A stretch of DNA of 64,000 bases from Candidatus Gastranaerophilales bacterium (GCA_944323655.1 CALUTL010000003.1:62001-126000), one strand, 5' to 3'. Positions 50,814 to 58,325 are shown, counted from the first letter of the stretch. Notes: generated by a model from the sequence alone, not told the origin. Numbers and translations are program-made.

Positions 50814-51521
50814 TCAGCCAATCTTCATAAATTCATGTGATTTTGATTTATTAGGATAGACTAAAGACGGAAAACCGAACTTTAAAGCCTCTAAATCAAA
50901 ATCACTTAAATCAAAATTACCTGATATATGGTATGTTAATTGGGTGTCGTCTTTGAGTTTCAACATTTTAGGAAATTCATTTTTGTATCTGGCGATAACA
51001 TCTTTCATCCTGCCGGAAATCCCAAGCCAGGGATCTATTATCAAACATTCATCTTCTTTTATATCATCATATTTTATCGGATTTTTTGAAATTAATAAGG
51101 CGGTGTGGTTTACGCTCTTTGCAGAAGAATTTGTCAGCATTTTTTCTGAAGCGGCATCTCTAAATGATAATCTATAACAATTTTTGACACCATTCATTCT
51201 TGAAACCATTTCTGCAAGTGAAACATATTCTGAACAATTTCCTATTTTATTCACTGTGGCAGAGTATAAAACCTCTTTCAAAAACTTATAAGCAGACTTA
51301 AAAAAGCGTCTGTCTGCCCTATCTGCATGCAGCTGCAATTCTTTTTCCAAAACAAACGACATATATTTTTTATTACTTGATACTCTGTTTTGATTTGAAT
51401 AATAGACTCTGGTCGGTGAAATCATCGGGAATTCAGAATTAACTTTGCGGCAAACCCAATCGGCATCCCGCAGAAATTTTCTTGAACCCGTAAATGATAT
51501 TGAATTATTTATATTCTGCAT
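50814..51521 (-). CDS. SFTG-motif protein with Cys-His-Asp triad, putative cysteine hydrolase
   Basis: 235 residues, AGGAGA before ATG 51521. Begins MQNINNSISFTGSRKF, then RDADWVCRKVNSEFP. Residues about 90-170 carry a putative papain/transglutaminase-like triad: Cys96 in KIGNCSEYVSLAE, His139 in VNHTALLIS, and Asp163 in LIIDPWLG. The paralogue next door keeps the same three residues (Cys93, His132, Asp147). The family resembles small cysteine hydrolases of the transglutaminase/SseI type found in effectors, but I cannot assign a substrate. No signal peptide is seen; the SFTG motif is shared with several accessory proteins in the window. The neighbouring paralogue starts 9 bases after, so they form an operon. 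Confidence 0.7.
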   Translation of the reverse strand: MQNINNSISFTGSRKFLRDADWVCRKVNSEFPMISPTRVYYSNQNRVSSNKKYMSFVLEKELQLHADRADRRFFKSAYKFLKEVLYSATVNKIGNCSEYVSLAEMVSRMNGVKNCYRLSFRDAASEKMLTNSSAKSVNHTALLISKNPIKYDDIKEDECLIIDPWLGISGRMKDVIARYKNEFPKMLKLKDDTQLTYHISGNFDLSDFDLEALKFGFPSLVYPNKSKSHEFMKIG

Positions 51522-51530
51522 TTATTTCTC

Positions 51531-52154
51531 CTATCCTATTAACTCTCTGTACTTCCGTGTTAAATACTTTAAATCTTCGGGGTGAATTTTCACCTCATCA
51601 GACTTGAATACATCCATTTTTAAATTTTCTTCAAACCCGTCAATTAAAGATTTAAAAATACCTTTATATTTCAAAAAACAATTCGGGACAAAATCCGCAA
51701 ACCCAAATAGCGGATCAATTAAAACTTTTTTACCTTTATGCGTAAATTCAATAGCAATATGATCATACATAACTTTCTTATTGGTGTCAGGATTAACTCC
51801 AGCCAACTGCACAAATCTAACATTTTCATAATTTTTATTTTTGCATTTCAAATAAACAATATCGCATAAATCGTCACAATTAGCGCATTTAAACTTTTGC
51901 ATTTTTTGAATCAAAACATCATAATAATCATAAGCAGTATCAGTTTTCATAGTCGCATTTCTCATTTCATCAAGTTTTTTCCACAACGGAATAAAAGCTT
52001 GATAATGTTCAACTGGCTGATGATACTTATTCCAGTCCATATAAGGCGAAGAATGGGGGAATTTATTATTTACACTACGGCAAATCTGATCAGCCTCTTT
52101 GATAATAGAAGCGCGACCTGTAAAATTATTTGAAGGGTAAAAAGATATATTCAT
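51531..52154 (-). CDS. NFTG-motif paralogue with Cys-His-Asp triad
   Basis: 207 residues from ATG 52154 (MNISFYPSNNFTGRAS); an in-frame ATG at 52190 would add 12 residues, and neither has a ribosome-binding site. The layout parallels the downstream gene: the NFTG motif, KEADQICRSVNNKFP, and the triad Cys93 (CANCDDLC), His132 (MYDHIAIEF) and Asp147 (VLIDPLFG). So the two are paralogues from duplication. The function is inferred as a cysteine hydrolase or transglutaminase-like enzyme. They lie just upstream of tRNA-Asp on the opposite strand. Confidence 0.65.
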   Translation of the reverse strand: MNISFYPSNNFTGRASIIKEADQICRSVNNKFPHSSPYMDWNKYHQPVEHYQAFIPLWKKLDEMRNATMKTDTAYDYYDVLIQKMQKFKCANCDDLCDIVYLKCKNKNYENVRFVQLAGVNPDTNKKVMYDHIAIEFTHKGKKVLIDPLFGFADFVPNCFLKYKGIFKSLIDGFEENLKMDVFKSDEVKIHPEDLKYLTRKYRELIG

Positions 52155-52195
52155 ATTAATAGTAAACCCGAAAATATATTTTTTTGCCATAGCTA

Positions 52196-52224
52196 TTGCA
52201 TTTTTTTTTTGAGCATTTTATAAT
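52196..52224 (+). promoter_or_regulatory. Promoter of tRNA-Asp
   Basis: TTGCAT (52196-52201), 17-base spacer including a run of ten T, TATAAT (52219-52224). It gives a leader of about 75 bases before the tRNA. Confidence 0.55.
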
Positions 52225-52305
52225 AAGAAATGTCGGAAGGCACGTCCCGAAAAAAGCCGAAAGGAATAAAAGAGGTAAGCTGGCCGATATGAAAACAAAA
52301 TTTAT

Positions 52306-52383
52306 GGGAGCGTAGCTCAGTTTGGTTAGAGCGCATGCCTGTCACGCATGAGGTCGCGAGTTCGAGCCTCGTCGTTCCCGCCA
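52306..52383 (+). tRNA. tRNA-Asp (anticodon GTC)
   Basis: Acceptor GGGAGCG pairs with CGTTCCC (one G-T pair), anticodon loop CTGTCAC gives GTC, T loop GTTCGAGCC; discriminator G at 52380 and CCA encoded at 52381-52383. A terminator follows. The 3' part is duplicated twice further downstream (see direct repeats). Confidence 0.97.
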
Positions 52384-52394
52384 TTAAAAGAAGC
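52363..52394 (+). repeat. Direct repeat copy 1: 3' end of tRNA-Asp (attachment-site candidate)
   Basis: The 32 bases beginning CGAGCCTCGTCGTTC run from the tRNA T arm across its 3' end. A copy with 29 of 32 identities lies at 53490-53521, and a more degenerate copy at 53269-53305. This is the pattern left by integration at a tRNA 3' end. Confidence 0.75.
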
Positions 52395-52413
52395 CCGTAA
52401 GTCGGGCTTTTTT
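52391..52413 (+). terminator. Terminator after tRNA-Asp
   Basis: AAGCCCG (52391-52397), loop TAAGT, CGGGCTT (52403-52409), then T run. It lies only 15 bases before the Clp-N gene start. Confidence 0.75.
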
Positions 52414-52427
52414 ACTAGGAAGTAGAA

Positions 52428-53180
52428 ATGTTTGAAAAATTTACAGAAAAAGCATTACATACGATAATGTCGGCACAAGATGAATCAAGGAGACTTAATC
52501 ACAATTTTGTTGGAACAGAACAAATATTGTTGGGTTTGCTTTGTCCAAATTTGTCATCAGCATCAATATTAAATTCGCAAGGTTTAAGCATTGAAAATAC
52601 TCGAAATGAGGTCGAAAAAATTATTGGTAAAGGTTCAGGCACAGATATAGAAATCCCATTTACTGATAATGCGAAAAAACTTTTAAAAAATGCTGGATTA
52701 GAAGCTTGTAAATTAAATCAACCCATTACCGAGTTACATTTACTACTGGCTCTAACATATACACAGGGTAAGCATTTAGAAATTTTTAAAACTTTTAATA
52801 TCGATATTGATAAAATCAAAACAAATATAGAAGAAAAAATAGGAAAATTAGCAGTTAAGGTAAATAATAAATTTATTACAGCTTGTTATTTATTACTGAT
52901 AATTATGTTATTTATTTTTTCTTTTGTATTATTAAGCGATTTAACATCATCACTTACATTGACACGTAGTAGTGTTATTGCAATGTTTGAACTAATTGTT
53001 ATAGCATTTCTTGTTAGAAATGATATTCCTTTTCGTTTTAGATACGGAATAATATACAATTTATGCGAATTTATAAGAATAACTTGTCTTATTGTTGCTG
53101 TTTTATTTATTGTTATCTTGTTAATCTCATTTACTATATGGATTATGATAATTATTGGCAAATATAGATATTCTGCTTAG
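52428..53180 (+). CDS. ClpC N-domain protein fused to membrane segments (no AAA+ module)
   Basis: 250 residues, AGGAAG before ATG 52428. The N-terminal 140 residues are a Clp-R (Clp_N) double repeat: MFEKFTEKALHTIMSAQDESRR, NFVGTEQILLGLL, GSGTDIEIPFTDNAKKLLK and LHLLLALT. This is close to the ClpC N-terminus of cyanobacteria and Gram-positives. Instead of the AAA+ ATPase domains, about four hydrophobic segments follow (residues about 153-245). So it is a truncated, membrane-bound Clp adaptor-like protein, with no ATPase or protease-binding loop. It may bind ClpC substrates or adaptors. It lies between copies of the tRNA-Asp 3' end, so it may be a recently acquired cargo gene. Confidence 0.75.
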   Translation: MFEKFTEKALHTIMSAQDESRRLNHNFVGTEQILLGLLCPNLSSASILNSQGLSIENTRNEVEKIIGKGSGTDIEIPFTDNAKKLLKNAGLEACKLNQPITELHLLLALTYTQGKHLEIFKTFNIDIDKIKTNIEEKIGKLAVKVNNKFITACYLLLIIMLFIFSFVLLSDLTSSLTLTRSSVIAMFELIVIAFLVRNDIPFRFRYGIIYNLCEFIRITCLIVAVLFIVILLISFTIWIMIIIGKYRYSA

Positions 53181-53213
53181 AAAAACGGTATTTATACTAA
53201 AGTCCTAATGAAT

Positions 53214-53243
53214 AAACATACTTTTTGCGTATGTTTTGATTTT
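53214..53243 (+). terminator. Terminator after the Clp-N membrane gene
   Basis: AAACATAC (53214-53221) pairs with GTATGTTT (53229-53236), followed by TGATTTT. Confidence 0.6.
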
Positions 53244-53268
53244 AAGTGTTCATAATATTTCTTAAAAA

Positions 53269-53305
53269 GTTCGAACCTTGCATCGTTAACCCCGAATTAA
53301 AAAGC
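53269..53305 (+). repeat. Degenerate copy of tRNA-Asp 3' end
   Basis: GTTCGAACC, then TCGTT, CCCCG and ATTAAAAAGC follow the order of the tRNA-Asp T arm and downstream flank with several substitutions and small insertions. Suggests a tRNA remnant from an older insertion or duplication. Confidence 0.45.
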
Positions 53306-53332
53306 GGTGGGTTTTCCTACCGCTTTTTAATT
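53295..53332. terminator. Strong bidirectional hairpin
   Basis: AATTAAAAAGCGGT (53295-53308) pairs perfectly with ACCGCTTTTTAATT (53319-53332), 14 bp, overlapping the end of the degenerate tRNA copy. It resembles the tRNA-Asp terminator in position. Confidence 0.7.
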
Positions 53333-53489
53333 TTGCGCCGATAGTGGCGAGAACCGCAAATAGCGAGTTCGGCGGATTTGCGGACGGATGGAACGAACGA
53401 AGTGAGCAAATCCGGATAGCGAGCAGATTGAGACGACTAAGCCGTAAGGCTTTAAGACGAAACTCTGTGAGCTTGGAGCAAATCCAAGA
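53333..53489. other. GC-richer structured non-coding segment
   Basis: This 157-base stretch is visibly richer in G+C than its surroundings. It has several short hairpins: GGATTTGC/GCAAATCC (53378 and 53410 area), TAAGCC/GGCTT around GTAA, and CTTGGA/TCCAAG at 53472-53488. No protein frame fits. It lies between the degenerate and the third copy of the tRNA-Asp 3' end, so it may be a separate small mobile segment or a structured RNA. Confidence 0.4.
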
Positions 53490-53521
53490 CGAGCCTCGTC
53501 GTTCGAACCATTAAAAGAAGC
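53490..53521 (+). repeat. Direct repeat copy 3: tRNA-Asp 3' end (attachment-site candidate)
   Basis: CGAGCCTCGTCGTTC followed by GAA and CCATTAAAAGAAGC; 29 of 32 bases equal the copy at 52363-52394, differing only in three central bases. Marks the far boundary of about 1.1 kb. Confidence 0.75.
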
Positions 53522-53548
53522 AATAATCTATTTTAATCAATAATATGT

Positions 53549-53578
53549 AACACCGGAGCAATTAATTACTCCGGTGTT
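53549..53578 (-). terminator. Hairpin after the toxin-like gene
   Basis: AACACCGGAG (53549-53558) pairs perfectly with CTCCGGTGTT (53569-53578), just beyond the stop at 53585. No long T run, so termination is less certain. Confidence 0.5.
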
Positions 53579-53584
53579 TATAAT

Positions 53585-55252
53585 TTACGCTGAACGCCAA
53601 TAGCCTCGAACTTCTGTTCCATCACTTCGGGTATAAGGTCTTACATATATAAGACCACCACCGTTCATACTTGCTAGCTCTAAATCTGACTCGTATGGAA
53701 TTCCGATACTGTTCAGCTGTGCCATTATTGCGCTCTCATTTCCGCTATATTCATCGCCTGTCATTTGTGAGATTGCTTCTCTGGTAAATATTTTGTCTTC
53801 GCCGCTTATTGGGTTCAAATAGCCGGAGTAATTTAATTTTTGTGTTTCAGGTTTTATTAAACCATCCTTTAATTGCTGTTCTATTATCTTTAAGTTTTTC
53901 TCAAATTCGTCTGAGGTCATATCTCCAATTTGTTGAGGAGTAAAAATTTGGTTGCCGTTTTGGTCTACATTCATTTCGACACCGCCCTCAAGTAAAAATG
54001 ATGGTTGGTTATCTTCTTGAGGATTTTGTAATATTTGCGGCGGGATTATCATTGGTGCAGGGTTGACTTTTTTGGAATTATCATTTATAATTGACTTATC
54101 AGCTGCAAGTCTGGAGATAGAATTATCACCTTTCTCCGGCGAAAGGTTTGATGCAGGTGCAGAAACCATCAAACGCTTCGCAGCTGATTTGTTTGATTTT
54201 TGTAAATTTTTAAGTTCTTCCGCTTGGACAGGGTTGATATTTTTGGAAATATCATTTATAATGTTATATGGACTCACTAGAGTATCCGTGCTAGTAGCAT
54301 GTGAATCGCTCTTGTGAGTATCCTTAAGGATATCATCTTTGGAGCCCGGGCTCGCAGCCTGTGGTGTACCATTGTGGATAAAAGCACCACCGGAGCTAGT
54401 ACCTTCTACTCGAGAAGGAGTGCCTTGATCGGTGGTGTATTTTTTTGTAAGATAAAATTTCTTATTACCCAGTTTATCTTCTGCAATAAAATGTTTATTT
54501 TCTCCATTTTTAAGAATATGAAATTTCTCTGTTGCCTTATCTTTTCTTACTTTATACAATGCATTAGTTTCCACGTAATCAGCTTTTCTTAAATCATTAA
54601 TCAAATCAGGAAATAATTGTGCCAATTCTACATTTTTACTAAAAATTTCATCTAATCCTTTACGTGTAATATCAATACTACCAATATCTTTATTGACAAT
54701 AGTTCTACCTTGTAAATAATCCTTATAAAAATTTTGAGCTTGCTGTTTATATTTTTTGTAATCGGCAGGTGTAATATTATTTAATTGATATTGTTTCAAA
54801 GTGTTACCTGCAAAAATCCTATTTAGATTTCCTCCAATTGCTCCCATACTTCCGCCAAGCAGCAATCCGCTTGTCAAATCTTGCAATCCGGTAAGCAACG
54901 GATTTTTATCTTCTATCAACCCTCTACCGGTTCCAAATACCCCACCTGAAGCCAAACCGGAAGCGGCACCCGCTCCTATTTCCTGTGAAAGTTTGCGGCC
55001 TATCGATTTTTGAAGCAATTTTTGTCCTGCCATAGCACCTAATTTGCCCGTACCGCTAAAAGGTAGGGCTGCGCTCCCAATTTCTAGAATGGCCCCTGAC
55101 CAAATCTTAATCAAATAATTTCTTAAATCTTCATCAAGTTTTTGGCTGTAATTCTCATAGACAAAGTTAATTCTTTGAATTTTTTCTTCCTGTGTCAAAT
55201 TCTTGTCTTGTAAAATCAATTCAACATAGTTTTTCGGCATAGTGTTTGTCAT
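53585..55252 (-). CDS. Toxin-like protein with putative barnase/EndoU-class nuclease domain
   Basis: 555 residues, AAAGGG before ATG 55252. A helical start (residues 1-50) is followed by a glycine-rich, zipper-like segment (about 50-145, GAGAASGLASGGVFGTGRG). Residues about 165-270 (DIGSIDITRKGLDEIFSK, FPDLINDLRKADYV, KATEKFHILKNGENKHFIAEDKLGNKKFYLTKK) resemble the phage-associated barnase/EndoU/ColicinE5-like nuclease group. A Ser/Thr/Gly/Pro linker (about 272-328) is encoded by palindrome-rich DNA, and the C-terminus ends with YVRPYTRSDGTEVRGYWRS, a motif common in phage and mobile-element proteins. The domain call is from pattern memory. A secreted 178-residue protein follows upstream on the same strand and could be a partner. 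Confidence 0.65.
   Translation of the reverse strand: MTNTMPKNYVELILQDKNLTQEEKIQRINFVYENYSQKLDEDLRNYLIKIWSGAILEIGSAALPFSGTGKLGAMAGQKLLQKSIGRKLSQEIGAGAASGLASGGVFGTGRGLIEDKNPLLTGLQDLTSGLLLGGSMGAIGGNLNRIFAGNTLKQYQLNNITPADYKKYKQQAQNFYKDYLQGRTIVNKDIGSIDITRKGLDEIFSKNVELAQLFPDLINDLRKADYVETNALYKVRKDKATEKFHILKNGENKHFIAEDKLGNKKFYLTKKYTTDQGTPSRVEGTSSGGAFIHNGTPQAASPGSKDDILKDTHKSDSHATSTDTLVSPYNIINDISKNINPVQAEELKNLQKSNKSAAKRLMVSAPASNLSPEKGDNSISRLAADKSIINDNSKKVNPAPMIIPPQILQNPQEDNQPSFLLEGGVEMNVDQNGNQIFTPQQIGDMTSDEFEKNLKIIEQQLKDGLIKPETQKLNYSGYLNPISGEDKIFTREAISQMTGDEYSGNESAIMAQLNSIGIPYESDLELASMNGGGLIYVRPYTRSDGTEVRGYWRSA
54272..54437. repeat. Cluster of short palindromes inside the toxin-like gene
   Basis: Five inverted repeats within 170 bases: ACTC-ACTA-GAGT (54272-54283), TGCTA-G-TAGCA (54289-54299), TATCCTTAAGGATA (54319-54332), GAGCCCGGGCTC (54342-54353), and CACCACCG (54385-54392) with CGGTGGTG (54430-54437) around an inner CCTTCT/AGAAGG. 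The reading frame stays open across them and encodes a low-complexity linker. Confidence 0.7.
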
Positions 55253-55330
55253 AATTTTTCCCTTTCATGTTTTCATCGCAAAATTAAGGTACTTTTGGTA
55301 CCCTTTTTGCCTGCTACTTATATTTCAATA

Positions 55331-55867
55331 TTACTGTTGAAGCGATTTTTTTAAACTTTTTGTTTGGTCGTTGTTTTGATAATGCCCATCTTCGTACTTC
55401 ACAGTAAATGGTTTGAACTTATGCGCACTTGAACCATGCAACTTTATATTTCTATATCCATTTGTTCTGGTATTCAATATGTAAAAATCTTTTTGCGGTT
55501 CAAAGTTTAGTAAATAAGCTATGTTTTTATATCCGTTTGGCTGTTTCTGTAAAATAAATAAGGAATATCCCGCTGTTCCCCAATATAATGTCGAATTTAC
55601 AAAACCAATGATTTCATTTATTCCATCATCGTTTAAGTCAACTTCATAAGCTTTCGCTGATTTTGGTTCTATCCCCGCTAATGATTTAATCTCGGCAGAA
55701 GGCATTCCTTGTTCTTGCAGGACATATTCATACAAAATTTTACTTGCTTGTTCGTCTGCTTCTTCTTTTGCTAAATCTAACTTGCGATATGCTCCGAGCG
55801 CTAAACTCGGATAAGATATACTTATACTAATCAAAACCGATAAAAATATTTTTTTTAAAATTAGCAC
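55331..55867 (-). CDS. Secreted protein with VCBS/FG-GAP-like segment, unknown
   Basis: 178 residues from GTG 55867 (AAGGAAG 9 bases upstream). A signal peptide at residues 1-24 (IFLSVLISISISYPSLALG) predicts export. The middle has DLNDDGINEIIGF, a calcium-loop-like segment seen in FG-GAP/VCBS beta-propeller repeats, then strands with Tyr-rich YLLNFEPQKDFYI. The C-terminus is basic. I cannot name a family. It lies upstream of the toxin-like gene in the same direction (78 bases), so a partner or immunity role is possible but unproven. Confidence 0.6.
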   Translation of the reverse strand: MLILKKIFLSVLISISISYPSLALGAYRKLDLAKEEADEQASKILYEYVLQEQGMPSAEIKSLAGIEPKSAKAYEVDLNDDGINEIIGFVNSTLYWGTAGYSLFILQKQPNGYKNIAYLLNFEPQKDFYILNTRTNGYRNIKLHGSSAHKFKPFTVKYEDGHYQNNDQTKSLKKSLQQ

Positions 55868-55997
55868 TTTCCATTACTTCCTTATTCCATTTCATCATAC
55901 CGTTATATCAAGCTTTCTGTCAAGTTACAGACCTTTTAAAATTGTTTTTATCGGAATTATCATTTATTATTACAAGCTTACATAAATATTCCGCTAC

Positions 55998-58325
55998 CTA
56001 ATGCAAACCTTTATCTGAAAATACATCAAAATAATAGTCCTCTTGGGACGCAAAAATCCTGTCATCATGGTTTATTAACTTCAATTCCATTTTATATTCC
56101 ATTGCTCTATTATTTTTTGTTATCTTTTTAATCCCTGAAGTCCCTTTATCTGAACTTATTGTCGTTAATGCCTTCTCAAAACCATACATAAATTCTATGC
56201 ATCTTGGAAATCTATATTTTTCTAAAATCTGGCGCTTCGCTCTTGCACTTATTGTCGCATTTGTTTTATCTGTATCGTTTAATATAACTTGCGAAACTGT
56301 ATCTGTATTTATATAATCATTTTCTATTATGTTCTTTAATATAAATTTGTCTATCGGATTCTTTATCTCAAAAATGTCTAAAAACTCCTGTATATGAGAT
56401 TTTTCATACGGATTTAATTCATTGTATTCATTATATTTACACAAACCTTCAACCGCAGCATCTTTATCTTCTGCCCTTGTTATAATCTCCTCCTGTATAT
56501 CCTTATCTTTTAAATTCTCTAGGCTTTGCGGGGCGTTCAATACCAACATCGTATTTGATATGTACCTTCCGGCTTTCATTATGTCTATTTCGCCATCTCC
56601 TCGACGTGCATATTGTTCTGATTTTTGTAAAATTTCACTCTCGGGGGTGCTTTCTTTGAAATAATTATATGTATCCCAATTTTTTATCATGTTTTTTACA
56701 CGAATTTTATCCGTGATTTTTTCATCTGATACTGTATTTATGATAAATTCCGCATTCTGAACACTTTGATTTTTCATATCCGCTGGCCGATATTTTGCCG
56801 CTGTTACTGCAATTCCGCCCATATCATTTTTATACAAATTGTCCATCGCTTTATCAAATCTTGCCCTTAAATATTTTAACTCTATTGCTTCTTTTTGCTG
56901 ATTTCTTAAGACTTCAATTATTCTTTCTTTTTCTTTTTGATTTATCTGCTCGGTTTCTATCGGACGCAAATCCTCAGTTTTAATCTTCTCTAAGGCCTCG
57001 TATTCTGATATATCCCCGTCTTTTACGGAGTCTAATATTCTCAAAAACCTTATTATTGCTTTTTTGTCTCCTTCTGTAAATCGGCAAGAATCAAACATTA
57101 TTATTCTCTCAAATATATCTTCATTATTTCCGATATCCTGACTTGCCCAATTATCTAAACTCGCCCTTATCTTTGTTATATCAAAATTCTCATAATCCCT
57201 TTTCGCTGCTTGAATTTCTTTTGCTGTATTTATTATTGTTTTTATTCTTTCCGAGGGTTTCTCAAATTTGTATACATTTTCTTTTAATGATGACAAATTT
57301 ATTGTCGTTTTACCATCAGTATATTTTATCTCATAAGGCTTCTTGCGATCTATATATTGCTGGCGCAATACCGACAATACAAAATCATCATAATCTACAG
57401 ACAATAATTTTAAATCATTCTCTGTTATGTTTGCATTCTGTGTCTTTCTGTACTCCGGAACTGATGTATATGAGTTCGTTTTATTTAAATAATCACGCTT
57501 GTCCAATATTTTTGTAGCCACAGGATCTAATATCTTTTCATATATTTCATCCGGTTCTTTTACACTCTGTTTTAGAATGTTTTTTATGCTTCTGTCGCAA
57601 TAATTAAAAATATCAACTACGTTTCCTTTATTCATTTTTCGGTCTAAGGTCTCAAAAAAATCCCTCGTTAACACCGAAACTATTTTATCAGAAATTACAT
57701 CCTCCGCTCTTGAGGGAAGACTCATTTTCGGATACATTTTATTTAATTCTTCTACACTTCTTACTTTTTTTAAACCACTGTAATATTTTATATAAACTTT
57801 ATCCAAATTAAAATTATCTTCTAAAATTGCGGTTTTAAAATTGTTTACAAGTGTTAAATCTATATTTTTATCCAGCGGTTTCTGTGGTACAAATGGCTTA
57901 TCCAGTTTTCGATTATCCAAGTTTATTGCTTTTTGTCTTTCCTTTAGCATATACATAAGTTCAAATTTTTGCATATCATCATATATCGGAGAATATTGAA
58001 TTATATTCAATTCATTATACAATGCCTCCAGTTTTTGTATATTGGACAACATTTGCATTAACATCTTGGCTTCGTAAATCTGTCTGCTTTCTTCCGGATC
58101 CATTCCTGATATTAAAATATCATCAAATTGCTTTAATAGTTTTTTGGTTTCTTTTTCAGGATCTATTTTTTTATTTTTCGATTGTGAACCGAATGGTATG
58201 ATTATATTATCTGCAAAAATTTTATCATTGACTGTTTGGTTAAAAACCGGAGAATTTACAGGTTTTCCTTTTTTCAATGACAATTGTTGTGGATTATTTT
58301 TTACTGTAATAGGGGAAATAAACAT
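55998..58325 (-). CDS. Large hypothetical protein with IPFGS N-terminal motif
   Basis: 775 residues, GGAG before ATG 58325. No signal peptide or transmembrane helix. The N-terminus (MFISPITVKNNPQQLSLKKG) is polar and leads to ADNIIIPFGSQSKNKK, a looser form of the SF(T/S/G)G motif seen in nearby accessory proteins. The rest is helical and highly charged with many Lys, Asp and Asn; it includes repeated stretches such as KEKERIIEVLRNQQKEAIELKYLRARFDKAM and RAEDKDAAVEGL. I recognise no domain. It is followed 130 bases downstream by the secreted 178-residue gene and preceded by the SFGG/SFSG membrane gene pair. Confidence 0.6.
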   Translation of the reverse strand: MFISPITVKNNPQQLSLKKGKPVNSPVFNQTVNDKIFADNIIIPFGSQSKNKKIDPEKETKKLLKQFDDILISGMDPEESRQIYEAKMLMQMLSNIQKLEALYNELNIIQYSPIYDDMQKFELMYMLKERQKAINLDNRKLDKPFVPQKPLDKNIDLTLVNNFKTAILEDNFNLDKVYIKYYSGLKKVRSVEELNKMYPKMSLPSRAEDVISDKIVSVLTRDFFETLDRKMNKGNVVDIFNYCDRSIKNILKQSVKEPDEIYEKILDPVATKILDKRDYLNKTNSYTSVPEYRKTQNANITENDLKLLSVDYDDFVLSVLRQQYIDRKKPYEIKYTDGKTTINLSSLKENVYKFEKPSERIKTIINTAKEIQAAKRDYENFDITKIRASLDNWASQDIGNNEDIFERIIMFDSCRFTEGDKKAIIRFLRILDSVKDGDISEYEALEKIKTEDLRPIETEQINQKEKERIIEVLRNQQKEAIELKYLRARFDKAMDNLYKNDMGGIAVTAAKYRPADMKNQSVQNAEFIINTVSDEKITDKIRVKNMIKNWDTYNYFKESTPESEILQKSEQYARRGDGEIDIMKAGRYISNTMLVLNAPQSLENLKDKDIQEEIITRAEDKDAAVEGLCKYNEYNELNPYEKSHIQEFLDIFEIKNPIDKFILKNIIENDYINTDTVSQVILNDTDKTNATISARAKRQILEKYRFPRCIEFMYGFEKALTTISSDKGTSGIKKITKNNRAMEYKMELKLINHDDRIFASQEDYYFDVFSDKGLH

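Noticed and set aside
52201-52210. T10 tract in the tRNA-Asp promoter spacer as a phase-variation tract
   Set aside because: Poly-T of this length is common in such AT-rich DNA and the gene is an essential tRNA; no evidence for switching.
52193-52384. A 63-residue minus-strand frame over tRNA-Asp (MAGTTRLELATSCVTG...)
   Set aside because: It is the antisense of a real tRNA gene, a well-known false protein prediction; the tRNA folds fully with encoded CCA.
53585-55252. Prophage in the 52-60 kb accessory region
   Set aside because: No capsid, portal, terminase, tail, lysis or integrase genes are visible; the C-terminal motif of the toxin-like gene alone is insufficient.
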